Under the pieces are notes generated by a model. That model saw only the letters and a program-made list of their open reading frames with translations, ran no database searches and was not told where the DNA came from. Both the position numbers and the translations under genes were made by a program. This document shows, piece after piece, positions 26,134 to 35,250 of a stretch of 64,000 nucleotides of DNA. The stretch covers positions 83,529 to 147,528 of the forward strand of contig NZ_LYPB01000094.1 of NCBI RefSeq assembly GCF_001653565.1, given 5' to 3'. How positions within the stretch are numbered: the stretch's first letter is position 1; each line of letters starts with the position of its first letter. Origin of the DNA: Paenibacillus oryzisoli (GTDB lineage Bacteria > Bacillota > Bacilli > Paenibacillales > NBRC-103111).

Positions 26134-26185
26134 TTATAATTATTATAATATAATAATAATTATATTTTTATCGATAATGATTGTC
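26134..26185. promoter_or_regulatory. Perfect Per box and adjacent Fur-like box
   Basis: 26134-26148 is TTATAATTATTATAA, a perfect 7-1-7 Per-box consensus. 26173-26185 is GATAATGATTGTC, one mismatch from the Fur 7-1-7 core. They lie 126 bp upstream of the truncated PerR-like gene and may be its autoregulatory region. Confidence 0.65.
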
Positions 26186-26261
26186 AATACGGGTAACTTT
26201 TCCATTACGAAGAAAAACCGCCAAGGAGCTATCCTCCTGATGGCCTATAGCAAGCTAATCG

Positions 26262-27216
26262 CTCGTTTCCCCCTCCCGCTGCGGGGGCGGGCTTCTCTTT
26301 AAGGCCCAAAATGGGCCTTATCCTTCGGCTGCCACGCCGGGGGAACGCATTAGCGCCCTTTTTGGGCGCTATCTCTCGTTTCCCCCTCCCGCTGCGGGCG
26401 CGTGCTTCTCTTAAGGCCCAAAATGGGCCTTATCCTTCGGCTGCCACGCCGGGGGGAACGCATTAGCGCCCTTTTCGGGCGCTATCTCTCGTTTCCCCCT
26501 CCCGCTGCGGGCGCGGGCTTCTCTTTAAGGCCCAAAATGGGCCTTATCCTTCGGCTGCCACACCGGGGGGAACGCATTAGCGCCCTTTTTGGGCGCTATC
26601 TCTCGTTTCCCCCTCCCGCTGCGGGCGCGTGCTTCTCTTAAGGCCCAAAATGGGCCTTATCCTTCGGCTGCCACGCCGGGGGGAACGCATTAGCGCCCTT
26701 TTCGGGCGCTATCTCTCGTTTCCCCCTCCCGCTGCGGGCGCGGGCTTCTCTTTAAGGCCCAAAATGGGCCTTATCCTTCGGCTGCCACACCGGGGGGAAC
26801 GCATTAGCGCCCTTTTTGGGCGCTATCTCTCGTTTCCCCCTCCCGCTGCGGGCGCGTGCTTCTCTTAAGGCCCAAAATGGGCCTTATCCTTCGGCTTCCA
26901 CGCCGGGGGGAACGCAATAGCGCCCTTTTTGGGCGCTATCTCTCGTTTCCCCCTCCCGCTGCGGGCGCGGGCTTCTCTTTAAGGCCCAAAATGGGCCTTA
27001 TCCTTCGGCTGCTACGCCGGGGGAACGCATTAGCGCCCTTTTTGGGCGCTATCTCTCGTTTCCCCCTCCCGCTGCGGGCGCGGGCATCTCTTTAAGGCCC
27101 AAAATGGGCCTTATCCTTCGGCTGCCACGCCGGGGGGAACGCATTAGCGCCCTTTTTGGGCGCTATCTCTCGTTTCCCCCTCCCGCTGCGGGCGCGGGCT
27201 TCACTTAAGGCCACGC
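26262..27216. repeat. GC-rich tandem array of about 113-bp units
   Basis: The AAGGCCCA/TGGGCCTT hairpin recurs at 26301, 26413, 26527, 26640, 26754, 26867, 26981, 27094 and (cut) 27207, spaced 112-114 bp. Each unit also has an AGCGCCC/GGGCGCT hairpin and a CCGC-TGCGG segment. Alternating unit types give an exact 227-bp higher-order period (26402, 26629, 26856). Short frames of 79 codons repeat with it but lack ribosome sites. The array ends 19 bp from the pectinesterase stop. Confidence 0.93.
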
Positions 27217-27234
27217 GCAAGCCGCTATCGTGTC

Positions 27235-28203
27235 TTACCTCCCGCTCCGTACCGACGGATCCCATCCATCGTCACCTGCTAGAACTCGCTGGGCTGTCCA
27301 CGCGGCCGACTCACCAGCCGGCAAATCCAATGCCCACTCAACGCGCCCACTCGTTACAGCACCAGGACCCACACTCCCGCTCTCCATGTACACAACCTCA
27401 TCGACCGGTTCCTGTTCATTCCATCGATCCCAGCCAGCAGCCTTGATATGGGAGCCTATCCAGCAATCTATGAATGCAGTCTTCGCATAATTCCGCCACG
27501 GCCTCCCTAGGCCAACTGACTGCTCAGGGGCATCACCAGATAGCTTACACCTCAGAAATACATAACCATAGGGAACTTCCTCCGGCGTAGAGGCTGCTGT
27601 AATCCAGCCGCGTCCCAAGGAAACAATCTCACAGTCCTCAAACACCGCTGTCGCTGAGCCAAAAATAAAATCAATATCCCCCTCCACATAGCAGCGTTCG
27701 TAATACTGCCTCACTGGACGTCTCGGCGCACCTTCCCTTGGACCGCCAAAGCTGCCGCGGTCTCGCGGTTTCGGTGGTAGCGGTCCCGTGAACAGCGTGT
27801 CCTGATGGCCGAGGAATCTGCAATCGCGAAAGGCTACGCAGTCCCCATCCACATAAGCGGCCAAAGCTTGCCCTACGACGTCCCCACTTCCTGCTGTATT
27901 CTCAAAGGTAATCCCTTCTACCGTAATATGATCCCCACCTATATAGGCCGTGTAAGAATGAAACGTGTGGTAAGGTTCACCGCTCGGAAACACCTTTTTC
28001 GCATAATCATCATAAGAAATCACGGTCGTGTCCGCTCCATCGCCAACTAGCGTTATCCATGATTTATCGATATATAACTTCTCTTTATATATACCGCTTT
28101 TAATATGAATGATTGTTGGCTCTGTCTGTCCCTCTGGGATATGATGAACAGCCTCTTGTATGCTCAGGAAGTCGCCGCTCCCATCTGCTGATACAGTAAT
28201 CAT
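27235..28203 (-). CDS. Cytoplasmic-type pectin methylesterase (CE8)
   Basis: 322 residues. Right-handed beta-helix esterase: GQALAAYVDGD, GHQDTLF (catalytic-site Gln and Asp), YVEGDIDFIFG (nucleophile Asp) and GLGRPWRNYAK. It removes methyl esters from (oligo)galacturonate. There is no signal peptide, so it probably acts on imported oligomers. A Pro/Arg-rich insert (PPKPRDRGSFGGPREGAPRR) replaces a shorter loop. ATGA overlap with the upstream binding-protein gene indicates coupling to sugar uptake. Confidence 0.9.
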   Translation of the reverse strand: MITVSADGSGDFLSIQEAVHHIPEGQTEPTIIHIKSGIYKEKLYIDKSWITLVGDGADTTVISYDDYAKKVFPSGEPYHTFHSYTAYIGGDHITVEGITFENTAGSGDVVGQALAAYVDGDCVAFRDCRFLGHQDTLFTGPLPPKPRDRGSFGGPREGAPRRPVRQYYERCYVEGDIDFIFGSATAVFEDCEIVSLGRGWITAASTPEEVPYGYVFLRCKLSGDAPEQSVGLGRPWRNYAKTAFIDCWIGSHIKAAGWDRWNEQEPVDEVVYMESGSVGPGAVTSGRVEWALDLPAGESAAWTAQRVLAGDDGWDPSVRSGR

Positions 28204-29738
28204 GATTTTTCACCCTTTCTACTTGCGCGGTATGCATCAAATTGCCGTTGAATTTCCGCAATCACATGCGTCATTCCCGCATCTTTTAATTTGACTCTGA
28301 AGCTAGCCATTGTCGTTGTCCAATCCATCTTGGCATCATACAATTTCGGCAAATACTCTGTAATGATCACATTGAGCTGGGCTATCTCCGACTTAATTGG
28401 AGCCAGATCAGGTACAAAGCCGAGCGTCGGGGAAACGATCGCTTCCTTATCCCAATCCCGCAGCTCCTTGCTGTATGCAGGCGAGATATAAGTACTAAAC
28501 CGAGCAAACCGGATATCATTCCAAGTCCAACTAATCGGGTTATACTGATGCTCAGGTGCGATACCTTCATAAACGATAGCCTCGTCCTTTAGCTTGTAAT
28601 TCACATCTTTGATTCCATAGGTGAAGAGATCGTAATTCTCCTGACTGCTTCTCAGCCAATTGAGGAAAGCAACCGACTCATTCACATGCTGGCTTGTCGA
28701 AAATACCGACAGAATATTGTCAGCCCCTGCGTACAGATACTTCGGCTTCTCTGGATGCAAATATACATTCTCCAGCTCTCCCGTTGGAAGCATGGCTTTG
28801 AACGCATCAATTCGCTCGGTTTGCTTCATGACAACACTCCAGGTTGCGGCCACTTTGCCTGAGTTAAAAGCAAGCTCTGGATCCGGATATTTCGAGGTAT
28901 CCGACGGACCATAGGGGATATAACCCTTCTCTTGCCATTCATGCATCTTCTCCATGATACGCACGAAGAAATCCGACTCGTAGGTATCTCTGACCTTAAG
29001 CTGCGGATCCGCTGGGTCAATATAGACTGGAGCATTCAAGTACCCCCCCGCGAAAAAGGCAACATCTCCATATTCTCGAAGCAAGAAACGACCCGTGTCG
29101 TAAAAATAGGGCGTCATAGTCGGTTCATTCTGATGAATCGTCTCCAAATACCTGTCCATATCGGCCACTGTTCTTATCTCTGGCAACCCATACTTCTTCC
29201 TCAGATCACCTCGAATCTGCACGAAGCTCTGAAACTCTGCGATCGGCATCACACGAGGGATACCGTAGATATGACCGTTAATCGTGACACCTTGAAATGC
29301 GTAATCTGGGGTGCTGTTTACGATCGCAGGACCATAATCGCGCAGCGCATCATCCAAGGGGGCTAATACTTTCTTCGAAACTAAATCCGCAATATTCGAA
29401 TATGCGGATAGGGCAATATCGTAAGGCTCCCCGCTTGCCGCATTCAGCCACATTTTCTTCCAGTACTGATCATAGGGAATATAGGTGAATTTGAGCTTAA
29501 TCGGCAGACCGTCCTTGGCTAACTTGTTCTCAACAGCTTGGATAACTTCATCTTGGGCAGCCGGCTTCTCCAAAGGAAACAGCAGATGCAAGGTAGTTGG
29601 CGCTAGATCTTGCCCCGTTTTGTTCGTGTGCGATGCTCCTGGTATCAGCCCAGGGTCTTCACCCTTGCCAACGAATAGGACGACACCAATCGAAGTACAG
29701 ATCACGATGAACAGCAGCGTATAGGTGAGTCTTCTCAT
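28200..29738 (-). CDS. Second extracellular solute-binding protein, membrane-anchored
   Basis: 512 residues from ATG at 29738; the 16 codons upstream are not supported. MRRLTYTLLFIVICTSIGVV is a hydrophobic N-terminus without a standard lipobox, so it is an anchor or a Sec signal. The rest is a family-1 type sugar-binding fold (ALSAYSNIADLVSKKVLAPL, DIRFARFSTYIS). It differs clearly from the first binding protein 100 bp upstream. Its position with a pectinesterase suggests a pectin-derived oligosaccharide. Confidence 0.75.
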   Translation of the reverse strand: MRRLTYTLLFIVICTSIGVVLFVGKGEDPGLIPGASHTNKTGQDLAPTTLHLLFPLEKPAAQDEVIQAVENKLAKDGLPIKLKFTYIPYDQYWKKMWLNAASGEPYDIALSAYSNIADLVSKKVLAPLDDALRDYGPAIVNSTPDYAFQGVTINGHIYGIPRVMPIAEFQSFVQIRGDLRKKYGLPEIRTVADMDRYLETIHQNEPTMTPYFYDTGRFLLREYGDVAFFAGGYLNAPVYIDPADPQLKVRDTYESDFFVRIMEKMHEWQEKGYIPYGPSDTSKYPDPELAFNSGKVAATWSVVMKQTERIDAFKAMLPTGELENVYLHPEKPKYLYAGADNILSVFSTSQHVNESVAFLNWLRSSQENYDLFTYGIKDVNYKLKDEAIVYEGIAPEHQYNPISWTWNDIRFARFSTYISPAYSKELRDWDKEAIVSPTLGFVPDLAPIKSEIAQLNVIITEYLPKLYDAKMDWTTTMASFRVKLKDAGMTHVIAEIQRQFDAYRASRKGEKS

Positions 29739-29783
29739 CCTGAGACCGTCCTTTTCGAAATTCGTCGCCGCAAAATGGATAAA

Positions 29784-29811
29784 CACAGCAGCCCTATCCG
29801 CGGCTGCTGTG
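29784..29811 (-). terminator. Strong intercistronic hairpin, possible attenuator
   Basis: CACAGCAGCC/GGCTGCTGTG, a perfect 10-bp GC-rich stem with an 8-nt loop and TTTAT after it on the minus strand, between the two binding-protein genes. It could lower expression of the distal genes or stabilise the upstream message. Confidence 0.6.
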
Positions 29812-29836
29812 CTCGTTACACATACGACGATCGTTA

Positions 29837-31459
29837 TTATTTTTTACTGGCTGTGAGATAACGGTCATATTGCGCTTGTCTACCTTTGATGACATCCTCA
29901 ACACCCATACTTTTCAACGACTTGATATAGCTATCGAATTTATCTAGGCTTTCCTTGCCGGTAATAAACTTGATATTCATTTCGTTCACATAGGTTGTAA
30001 TATCTGGCATCACCGTATTCTCTTTATCCGCCTCAGCTTTCAGCGCGTAGACGAATGGGAATGGTGCTTTGATATATTTCTCCATCTCTTTATCAATCTT
30101 AGCATGCCATGGCGCTACCAGTACATCCGTTGCATCGACGGATTGCTCAATCGGCAAGTTCGTTGGATTGATACCGAATTTCTGGATAAAATCATTATCC
30201 TTGCCCTTTTCCGTAAATTGTTTCTTACCGTCAACCACATCAAACGTCTGTCCTTTCAGTCCCCACGCATACATCTCCTTGGATTCTTCACTGCTCGCAT
30301 AGTCCAAGAATTTGAAAGCCAGCTCTGGATCCTTCGCATTCTTCGAAACGCCGAATATACCAGTGATGGGATTACGACCAATATAGAACTGATCGCCATG
30401 CGGCCCTTTGAATGGTGCGATCCCTTTAATGAGCGGCTGTGCAGGATCGTAATCCTTGAACAGCTTGCTATATACCATGGAGGTATACCAACTAAAGTTA
30501 AATGTAGCGCCTGTAATGTTTTGCGAGAATTTCGATGTAATCTGATCCGCAGTAACGCTGGCGAAATCCGACTCTAACAATCCCTCTTTATACAAACTAT
30601 TTAAGTAGGTTAAATACTCCTTATAGTTCGGCTCATAGAATGAATAATGCACTTTACCGTCTTTGTCTGCGTAGAAGTTATTCGCTAGATCCAATCCGAA
30701 TACAGGTCCAAATGCACTCGCTAGTTGATTAGGCGCTACGGAGAACGGGATTTCATCCTGTTTGCCATTGCCATTCGGATCATTCGCTTTGAACTTGCGC
30801 AGCATATCCGTGAATTCATCGAGCGTTGTTGGCTCTTTGAGATTTAGTTTTTCCAGCCATCTGACATTCACCATAAAAGTAGGCATATAGTTCTTCGTCA
30901 CAGCCAATTGCGGTAGATAGTATATCTTCCCGTCTGGTGTCGTTAAGCTCGCTTTCAGCGCAGGGTATTTCTCGAACAGCTTCTTGATGTTCACGCCATA
31001 CTTATCGATATAATCGTTCAGAGGTTTGAACAAGCCTCCCTGAATGTTCTTCATCGTCTGATCCTGGTCCAACTGATAGATCACATCGGGAAGATCGGCT
31101 CCTGCGGCAAGTCGCGGGCTAATTGCATCCTGATAAGTCGATGGCGGAAGCAGCTCCCAATTGACGGTAATGCCTGCTCGTTTACTCAACTCTTGGACAA
31201 TCGGAGCTTGATTGAGATCCACATTGTTCGTCCATGCATTCGTTGCCAGAATTTTGAGCGAACCGGCTTTATCGGTAATTGGCCCTGTGCCTGTGTATGT
31301 GAACCCCGCTGGTGCAGCACTCGCATCGGGTTTCGTCGTTGCCGCCCCCGTGCTTGCAGCAGGCTCAGCGCCGCTATTACTTGTACAGGCTGCGGCTACC
31401 ATAGCGAATAAAGCAGTAATCAGAGACAAACTTGCCGTTGTTTTGAGTGTTTTTTTCAT
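29837..31459 (-). CDS. Sugar ABC transporter binding lipoprotein (LplA/YtcQ type)
   Basis: 540 residues. Lipobox in MVAAACTSNS, a Ser/Ala/Thr-rich linker, then a long family-1 binding protein (ILATNAWTNNVDLNQAP, DEFTDMLRKFKANDPNGNGK, YASSEESKEMYAWGLKG). DPNGNGKQDE resembles a calcium-binding loop common in these proteins. ATG at 31459 follows GGGAGGG. It would deliver an oligosaccharide to the two permeases upstream. No ATPase is in the operon; such systems usually share MsmX-type ATPases. Confidence 0.88.
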   Translation of the reverse strand: MKKTLKTTASLSLITALFAMVAAACTSNSGAEPAASTGAATTKPDASAAPAGFTYTGTGPITDKAGSLKILATNAWTNNVDLNQAPIVQELSKRAGITVNWELLPPSTYQDAISPRLAAGADLPDVIYQLDQDQTMKNIQGGLFKPLNDYIDKYGVNIKKLFEKYPALKASLTTPDGKIYYLPQLAVTKNYMPTFMVNVRWLEKLNLKEPTTLDEFTDMLRKFKANDPNGNGKQDEIPFSVAPNQLASAFGPVFGLDLANNFYADKDGKVHYSFYEPNYKEYLTYLNSLYKEGLLESDFASVTADQITSKFSQNITGATFNFSWYTSMVYSKLFKDYDPAQPLIKGIAPFKGPHGDQFYIGRNPITGIFGVSKNAKDPELAFKFLDYASSEESKEMYAWGLKGQTFDVVDGKKQFTEKGKDNDFIQKFGINPTNLPIEQSVDATDVLVAPWHAKIDKEMEKYIKAPFPFVYALKAEADKENTVMPDITTYVNEMNIKFITGKESLDKFDSYIKSLKSMGVEDVIKGRQAQYDRYLTASKK

Positions 31460-31514
31460 ATACGAACCCTCCCTTAATATATAAAGCCCAGTTATCTATC
31501 CAGCAAGAGTATCG

Positions 31515-32396
31515 CTACCCTTTGACTGCACCTAACGTGATACCACGAACGAAATACTTCTGAATGAACGGATAGATCGTAATAATCGGTAAAATGCTGA
31601 CAACAATCGAAACGTAACGAACCTGCAGCGTTGAAACAGCAAGTGCTTTAGCCGCTGTCTCTCCCCCCATTTTCTGCATAATCTCAGGTGAGGCCATGAT
31701 AAGCACTCTTCGCAGGAAAATCTGCAGAGGCTGGAGCTCCGACTTCCCGAGATACAGCAGGGCATTGAAGAAATCGTTCCAATGGGCAACGGCATAGTAG
31801 AGAGTTAGTACCGCTAACGTCGGTTTTGTAAGCGGTATCGCAATCCGGAACAGTAAAGTGAAATCCTTGGCGCCATCCATATTGGCGCTCTCAAATATCT
31901 CATTCGGAATCGCCTCGAAGGCTGATCGCAAGATCATGACATTAAAGGTGCTTACCAGAACAGGCAGAATCATCGCCCACCTCGTGTTGTAAAGCCCTAA
32001 TTCCGTGATCACCATATAAATGGGAATCAAACCGCCAGAGAAGTACATCGTGAATGCGATGTAGAAATTGAGCTTTCTCCGCAGGAAGAATGCCTTCCTC
32101 GAAAGCGGATAAGCCGCTAAACACGTGGCCACTAGATTGAAGACTGTCCCCACAACCGTATACCAAATGGTGTTGTAGTAAGACTTCCACAACTCCGAAT
32201 AGCCGAGCACCATTTTGTACCCATCAAAATTTAGATTAACAGGTAAGAACGTAACTAACTTATTGTCAATCGCTTCTACTGAACTCATAGAGATGCTGAC
32301 TACATAAATAAAGGGATATAAGGTCACAACGATCGCTAGCGCGACAAGACTGTACACGATGACATAAAAGCTCCGGTCCGTCCATGATTTAACCAT
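31515..32396 (-). CDS. Sugar ABC permease, LplC/YtcP type
   Basis: 293 residues, six predicted membrane segments. The EAA loop reads ANMDGAKDFTLLFRIAIPL. The C-terminus KYFVRGITLGAVKG is typical of this family. 25 bp after the first permease gene. Confidence 0.92.
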   Translation of the reverse strand: MVKSWTDRSFYVIVYSLVALAIVVTLYPFIYVVSISMSSVEAIDNKLVTFLPVNLNFDGYKMVLGYSELWKSYYNTIWYTVVGTVFNLVATCLAAYPLSRKAFFLRRKLNFYIAFTMYFSGGLIPIYMVITELGLYNTRWAMILPVLVSTFNVMILRSAFEAIPNEIFESANMDGAKDFTLLFRIAIPLTKPTLAVLTLYYAVAHWNDFFNALLYLGKSELQPLQIFLRRVLIMASPEIMQKMGGETAAKALAVSTLQVRYVSIVVSILPIITIYPFIQKYFVRGITLGAVKG

Positions 32397-32421
32397 GAAG
32401 GCCTCCTTTCTTAAGTCGCGG

Positions 32422-33339
32422 TTACCACAACGACATATCGTTCACACGACGACTTGCTTGGTTGGCGGCATATACTAAGATGAAACTGATAATGGAATTG
32501 AATAATCCGACTGCTGTAGCAAAGCCAAAGTTCTGTGACTCGATCCCTTGCCTGTATACATAGGTTGAGATCACGTCAGCTGTTTCGTAAGTGGCGCCGT
32601 TGTAGAGTAGATACACCTTCTCGAAATTCACACTCATAATGCCGCCGATAGAGAGCAGGAACAGAATCACAATCGTTGGTTTCAAGCTTGGCAGCGTGAG
32701 ATGCCATACCTCTTGAAATTTGTTAACGCCATCAATCTTTCCAGAATCGTACATTTCCTGATCGATCCCCATAATAGCCGCGATGTAGATAATGGAGCTG
32801 AAACCGAAGCTTTGCCAGATCCCCGATACCGTAAAGATGGATCGAAACCATTCAGGCGCCATCATGAAATTAATTTTGGCCATGCCCATGGAAGCCAGTA
32901 ACGTATTCACAATTCCGTCCGTTGGCGACAGGAAGTTAATGATCATCCCCGCGATGACAACCGTTGAGATAAAGTGCGGCAGGTAGGTCACCGTTTGGGC
33001 AAACCGCTTGAAGAAGCCATTCTTAATCTCGACAACGCATATGGCAAAAATGATGGGAATCGAGAACCCGATGACTAGCGGATAGAACGCAAGCAAGAAA
33101 GTGTTCCTCAGCAGTCGCCAGAAATAACGAGAATGGACGAACTGGTCCAGCCATTTAAGCCCTACCCATTCGCCCCCGAATACACCATGTCCCGGTGTAA
33201 AGTTTTTGAAAGCAATGAGGATTCCCGGCATTGGCAAGTAACAAAATATGAAATAATACAGAAACACCGGTAAAAACATCAGCAGCAGCAATTTATCTCT
33301 GCGTATCAGCTTGATGAGCAGCGGTTTCTTATCCCCCAA
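32422..33339 (-). CDS. Sugar ABC permease, LplB type
   Basis: 305 residues from TTG at 33339, with AAAGGAG 9 nt upstream. Six membrane segments; YLPMPGILIAFKNFTPGHGV is the family N-terminal block and EVWHLTLPSLKPTIVIL the EAA loop. First gene of the transporter operon, downstream of the kinase terminator; no confident promoter was found. Confidence 0.9.
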   Translation of the reverse strand: MGDKKPLLIKLIRRDKLLLLMFLPVFLYYFIFCYLPMPGILIAFKNFTPGHGVFGGEWVGLKWLDQFVHSRYFWRLLRNTFLLAFYPLVIGFSIPIIFAICVVEIKNGFFKRFAQTVTYLPHFISTVVIAGMIINFLSPTDGIVNTLLASMGMAKINFMMAPEWFRSIFTVSGIWQSFGFSSIIYIAAIMGIDQEMYDSGKIDGVNKFQEVWHLTLPSLKPTIVILFLLSIGGIMSVNFEKVYLLYNGATYETADVISTYVYRQGIESQNFGFATAVGLFNSIISFILVYAANQASRRVNDMSLW

Positions 33340-33442
33340 TCACTCCAGCTCCTTTCAATCAATCATCCAATAAGTAAATTCTAGCGCATGATGGACTTGG
33401 CAAATATCCAACATTTTTGCGATATGTAACACTTTTTTACGC

Positions 33443-33493
33443 AAAAAAACACCCATTCCGTCCAAGCGTTTTCACGCCGACTTCAAGGGTGTT
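33443..33493 (-). terminator. Terminator after the sensor kinase gene
   Basis: AACACCC/GGGTGTT arms with an inner GCGTGAAAACGC hairpin, then seven T residues on the minus strand. It separates the regulators from the transporter operon. Confidence 0.8.
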
Positions 33494-33504
33494 CCTTCAC
33501 TCAT

Positions 33505-35250
33505 CTATTCTGAATCTGCCCTAGAGATCTCCTCCGCCGTATAGACAGGAAAATTTAGAAATACACGGGTGCGGTGCCCAAGTGCACTTTCAATGCGCAA
33601 GCCATAGCTTTGACCAAAGCGAATCTGGATGCGATCATGTACATTTTTCAAACCATATCCGACTGAGTTCCGTTGAATAACCTCAACCGCCATCTCCTGA
33701 CTCATACCTGGCCCATTATCCTCGATGCAGAACTCCAGATCATCCCCCGACCTGTAACCTCGCAGGGTAATGCAGCCGCGTGCACTCCCTTTACGGAGCT
33801 TATCGATGCCATGCTCTAGCGCATTTTCTAATATTGGCTGGAAAATAAGATTAATCATGTCATATCGCAACAACGCTTCATCTACCTCACAAATGAAATC
33901 AAAACGATAATTATGCATGATACTTTGAATATGCATATAATCCTTGGCATTCTCTAACTCATTGCGGACAGGGATGAAATCTCTCCCCTTATTCAGCACC
34001 GTGCGATAGAAGCGTGAAACGGTATTCGTAATCTGACTAATTTCCATGGCGTCAATTTCTAGCGCTTTCCAGTTTATAATCGATAACGTGTTATATAGAA
34101 AATGGGGATTAATCTGCGTCTGCAGCGCCTTAAGCTCCGCCTCTTTCTGCGTGATTTTACTTTGATATACTTCTTCGATCAAGGTGTTAATGTTGACGAG
34201 CATATTGCCGAACCGATTCGTCAATTGGCCAATTTCGTCCCTGGACTGACTCGATACGTCAATTTTCAGGTTCCCATTTTCAACGATCATCATCTTCTTA
34301 TTGAGCTTAATAATACGTTTGACGAAAGTGTTGGAGAACATCCAGATGATGAGCAGCAGGCCAGCCAAACAAACCAAGACGATCAGGGCTGTCGCACTGA
34401 CAATGCTCTTGGCATCCACCGAAATTCCGTTCTTAGGGGTAAAATAAACAAGCTTCCAGCCCGGCTCCGCCATATCTGCAGTGATGTACATGTAATCTGC
34501 CCCCTGCATAGTAAATGAACCGATTCGTTCCTTTAGCTGGGCGGATGGCAGTGAAGTGATTGGAAGCTCATCTCTCATGTGCATGTTTTTCGATAGAATT
34601 TGATGGCCATCCCTGTCTAAAATCAAAATACCATAGGCATTTGTTTTGATATCATCCAAGCTTTGGAACAAACTATCGGCGTCGATGCTTAGGAACAACA
34701 CTGCGGGTGCCTTCCCTAATTGCGCTTCCTCTTCACTAACGAACGGCCGTGTGGCGAAGAGCTTGCCATTCTTAATGTTCCACTGTGTTTCTTTCGATTG
34801 CGTCCGCTGATTCGCCCACTTAAGGTCCGATGTCAAACTGAGCGGTAAAATATATTCACCACGCAGTATAGACTGATTCTCTGTAAACACCGAGATTTGT
34901 AAGATATCGCGATTGAAATCAAGAATATTACTGAAAAACGGATCCACATAATCCCGGTATAAGACTGGAAAATCACCATCATTACTTATAAAAATGCGCT
35001 TAAAGACAACATTCTGTGTGATCGAATTAATGATCGCTTCATGTTGCTTCGCGCGGTAGTTAATCGTCTCTGCAATCTGACTAATGGCTCCATCCAAATT
35101 CTGTTTTGCCTGTTGAAGCAGGAACGAGCTAGCTTGGTGATAAGAAAACATCCCAAGTACAACAACAGGTATAATGGAAACGACCATATAGGAGATGAAT
35201 AGCTTTTGCTTAAACCTTAAGTTTTGGAAATAAGCTAGGAAAGTTCTCAT
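33505..35250 (-). CDS. YesM-family sensor histidine kinase
   Basis: 581 residues. Membrane segment at about 16-37, extracytoplasmic dCache-like domain to about 285, second membrane segment near 290-312, HAMP (NRFGNMLVNINTLI), phosphoacceptor block QINPHFLYNTLSIINWKAL, and ATPase with NALEHGIDKL, EDNGPGMS and GYGLKNVHDRI. It probably senses a sugar, perhaps via a binding protein, and phosphorylates the regulator encoded just upstream. ATG shares one base with the regulator's stop (TGATG). Confidence 0.92.
   Translation of the reverse strand: MRTFLAYFQNLRFKQKLFISYMVVSIIPVVVLGMFSYHQASSFLLQQAKQNLDGAISQIAETINYRAKQHEAIINSITQNVVFKRIFISNDGDFPVLYRDYVDPFFSNILDFNRDILQISVFTENQSILRGEYILPLSLTSDLKWANQRTQSKETQWNIKNGKLFATRPFVSEEEAQLGKAPAVLFLSIDADSLFQSLDDIKTNAYGILILDRDGHQILSKNMHMRDELPITSLPSAQLKERIGSFTMQGADYMYITADMAEPGWKLVYFTPKNGISVDAKSIVSATALIVLVCLAGLLLIIWMFSNTFVKRIIKLNKKMMIVENGNLKIDVSSQSRDEIGQLTNRFGNMLVNINTLIEEVYQSKITQKEAELKALQTQINPHFLYNTLSIINWKALEIDAMEISQITNTVSRFYRTVLNKGRDFIPVRNELENAKDYMHIQSIMHNYRFDFICEVDEALLRYDMINLIFQPILENALEHGIDKLRKGSARGCITLRGYRSGDDLEFCIEDNGPGMSQEMAVEVIQRNSVGYGLKNVHDRIQIRFGQSYGLRIESALGHRTRVFLNFPVYTAEEISRADSE

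Noticed and set aside
26111..26302. 63-codon frame after the Per box
   Set aside because: Ile/Asn-rich translation of the AT-rich operator region running into the repeat array; no family and no convincing ribosome site.
26402..27095. Repeated 79-codon reading frames in the GC-rich array
   Set aside because: They only mirror the 227-bp repeat, lack ribosome sites, and encode hairpin-derived sequence.
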